DNA of 20,628 bases, taken from Christensenella sp. UBA6406. GTDB lineage: Bacteria; Bacillota; Clostridia; Christensenellales; UBA1242. Both the position numbers and the translations under genes were made by a program. The notes under the pieces were generated by a model. That model was not told where the DNA came from. It did no database searches and saw only the letters and a list, made by a program, of their open reading frames with translations. This document shows positions 19,831-20,628 of the stretch, one piece after another (the stretch's first letter is position 1; each line of letters begins with the position of its first letter). The stretch spans positions 7,594 to 28,221 of the forward strand of contig DJPS01000040.1 in NCBI GenBank assembly GCA_002438625.1, read 5' to 3'.

Positions 19831-20628
19831 TTAATCACTATCTATCACATCGGCAACATTCTTATCGCCAGCATCCGCATTATTCTTCACTTCAAGCAAA
19901 ACCTTATCGCTTGCATTTAAAGGCGTTATGACACTCTTGCCAATTTCTTGCTCGTATTGCATCCTTGCATTCTTTGCTATGTTTCCGCCCCGCCTTGCAA
20001 CACTTCTATTTTCTTCAAAAGTCTGCGGATTTTCATTTTTAGATATGCCCGTTGTTGTAACTTCTGCAAGCATATTTAAAACGAGTTCAATGTTAGTCAT
20101 ATTATCTCGCAAATTTTCTTTCTTTAAGCCTTTCAAATCTTTATATTCCTTAACCGTTAGCCCGCTCCACGCCTTTGTCATTTCATTTGTTAAGATTGCA
20201 TAATCTTTTTCATTTTCAATGCCTTTCGCTTTCCATTCATCAGTCAACTCTTTTCGCATTTCTATCGTTTGCAATCTTTGATTTATCCAGCCTTCCGTAT
20301 AGCCTTTTGCCCTATAAAACTCCGCTCCACGCAAAATTGCCTTTTCTGGGTCTGCAATCTCATCCAACCTTTCGCTCCCCACTTGTGCTAGCCACATTTT
20401 AAAAGGTTCAGCCCTTTTGCTTGGAATTGATTGAATTAGCCTTAAAACACCTTTTGTATCAAGCACATCAGTTTTATAAAACTTTCCATCAGTAGACATT
20501 AATTTCAGTTGGTAACAAAATGATACCAACTCACTTCCTTCGCTTTTAAGCCTACTTTTCAACACTTTCCAATATTTACGAGCAGAATCATAATCTTTTT
20601 CAGTTAATATTGAAACAACATCCACAAC
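19831..20628 (-). CDS. Bro-N/phage antirepressor-like protein, 5' end outside the window
   Basis: The frame is open through the window edge, so the start is missing; the GTG at 20625 is only an internal Val codon of VVDVVSIL. The visible 265 or so residues match chromosomal members of the Bro-N/prophage antirepressor family. They show the end of the Bro-N domain (ARKYWKVLKSRLKSEGSELV, then LKLMSTDGKFYKTDV, then LRLIQSIPSKRAEPFKMWLA) and the usual helical C-terminal part (RGAEFYRAKGYTEGWINQRLQTI, ELTDEWKAKGI, LTNEMTKAWSGLTVKEYK, NMTNIELVLNMLAEVTTT). Phage relatives act in DNA-binding regulation; chromosomal copies are of unknown role. The last 30 or so residues are Ala/Asp-rich. No other phage genes are visible. 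Confidence 0.8.
   Translation of the reverse strand, partial: VVDVVSILTEKDYDSARKYWKVLKSRLKSEGSELVSFCYQLKLMSTDGKFYKTDVLDTKGVLRLIQSIPSKRAEPFKMWLAQVGSERLDEIADPEKAILRGAEFYRAKGYTEGWINQRLQTIEMRKELTDEWKAKGIENEKDYAILTNEMTKAWSGLTVKEYKDLKGLKKENLRDNMTNIELVLNMLAEVTTTGISKNENPQTFEENRSVARRGGNIAKNARMQYEQEIGKSVITPLNASDKVLLEVKNNADAGDKNVADVIDSD

Overview
The window is an AT-rich (about 30% GC by eye) stretch of what looks like a Bacillota (Firmicutes) chromosome, probably a spore-forming or formerly spore-forming member of the Clostridia. The evidence is strong AGGAG-type ribosome binding sites, TTGACA/TATAAT promoters with 17-nt spacers, the Firmicute-specific order yqfC-yqfD-ybeY-era-yqzL-recO, and the order tig-clpP-clpX. 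Nothing in the sequence fixes the species. An uncultured gut clostridial lineage is plausible but is inference.

Layout: (1) 1-540, a plus-strand DUF898-like membrane protein with its own promoter and terminator. (2) 557-5034, a minus-strand housekeeping/sporulation block: yqfC and yqfD (spore-associated), ybeY (rRNA processing), era (30S assembly GTPase), a 45-residue yqzL and recO (recombination). The phoH, dgkA and cdd genes often found in this block are absent. era starts from its own promoter, which overlaps a perfect 17-bp palindrome. (3) 5035-5599, a gene-free stretch with a sigma-E-like promoter for yqfC, a very GC-rich, C-skewed island, and the promoter of the next gene. (4) 5600-11162, three plus-strand accessory genes: a secreted M6-type metalloprotease, a GNAT acetyltransferase whose mRNA may be leaderless, and a large unrecognised protein with two C-terminal membrane helices. 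(5) 11263-15615, minus-strand small genes: two tandem zinc-ribbon/TM2 membrane proteins, secG with a two-helix membrane partner behind a structured leader, two unrecognised cytoplasmic proteins, an orphan HicB-like protein and a Cys-rich repeat protein. (6) 16040-19574, the protein quality control set tig-clpP-clpX. (7) 19831-20628, the C-terminal part of a Bro-N/antirepressor-like gene cut by the window edge.

Functional themes: envelope and secretion (SecG, secreted protease, TM2 and DUF898 proteins), protein folding and turnover (trigger factor, ClpXP), ribosome maturation (Era, YbeY) and sporulation (YqfC, YqfD). No tRNA, rRNA, insertion sequence or CRISPR array was seen. The least explained parts are the 823-residue membrane-anchored protein, the GC-rich island at 5195-5335, the Cys-every-fourth-residue protein, and several promoter-proximal dyads and hairpins that look regulatory.
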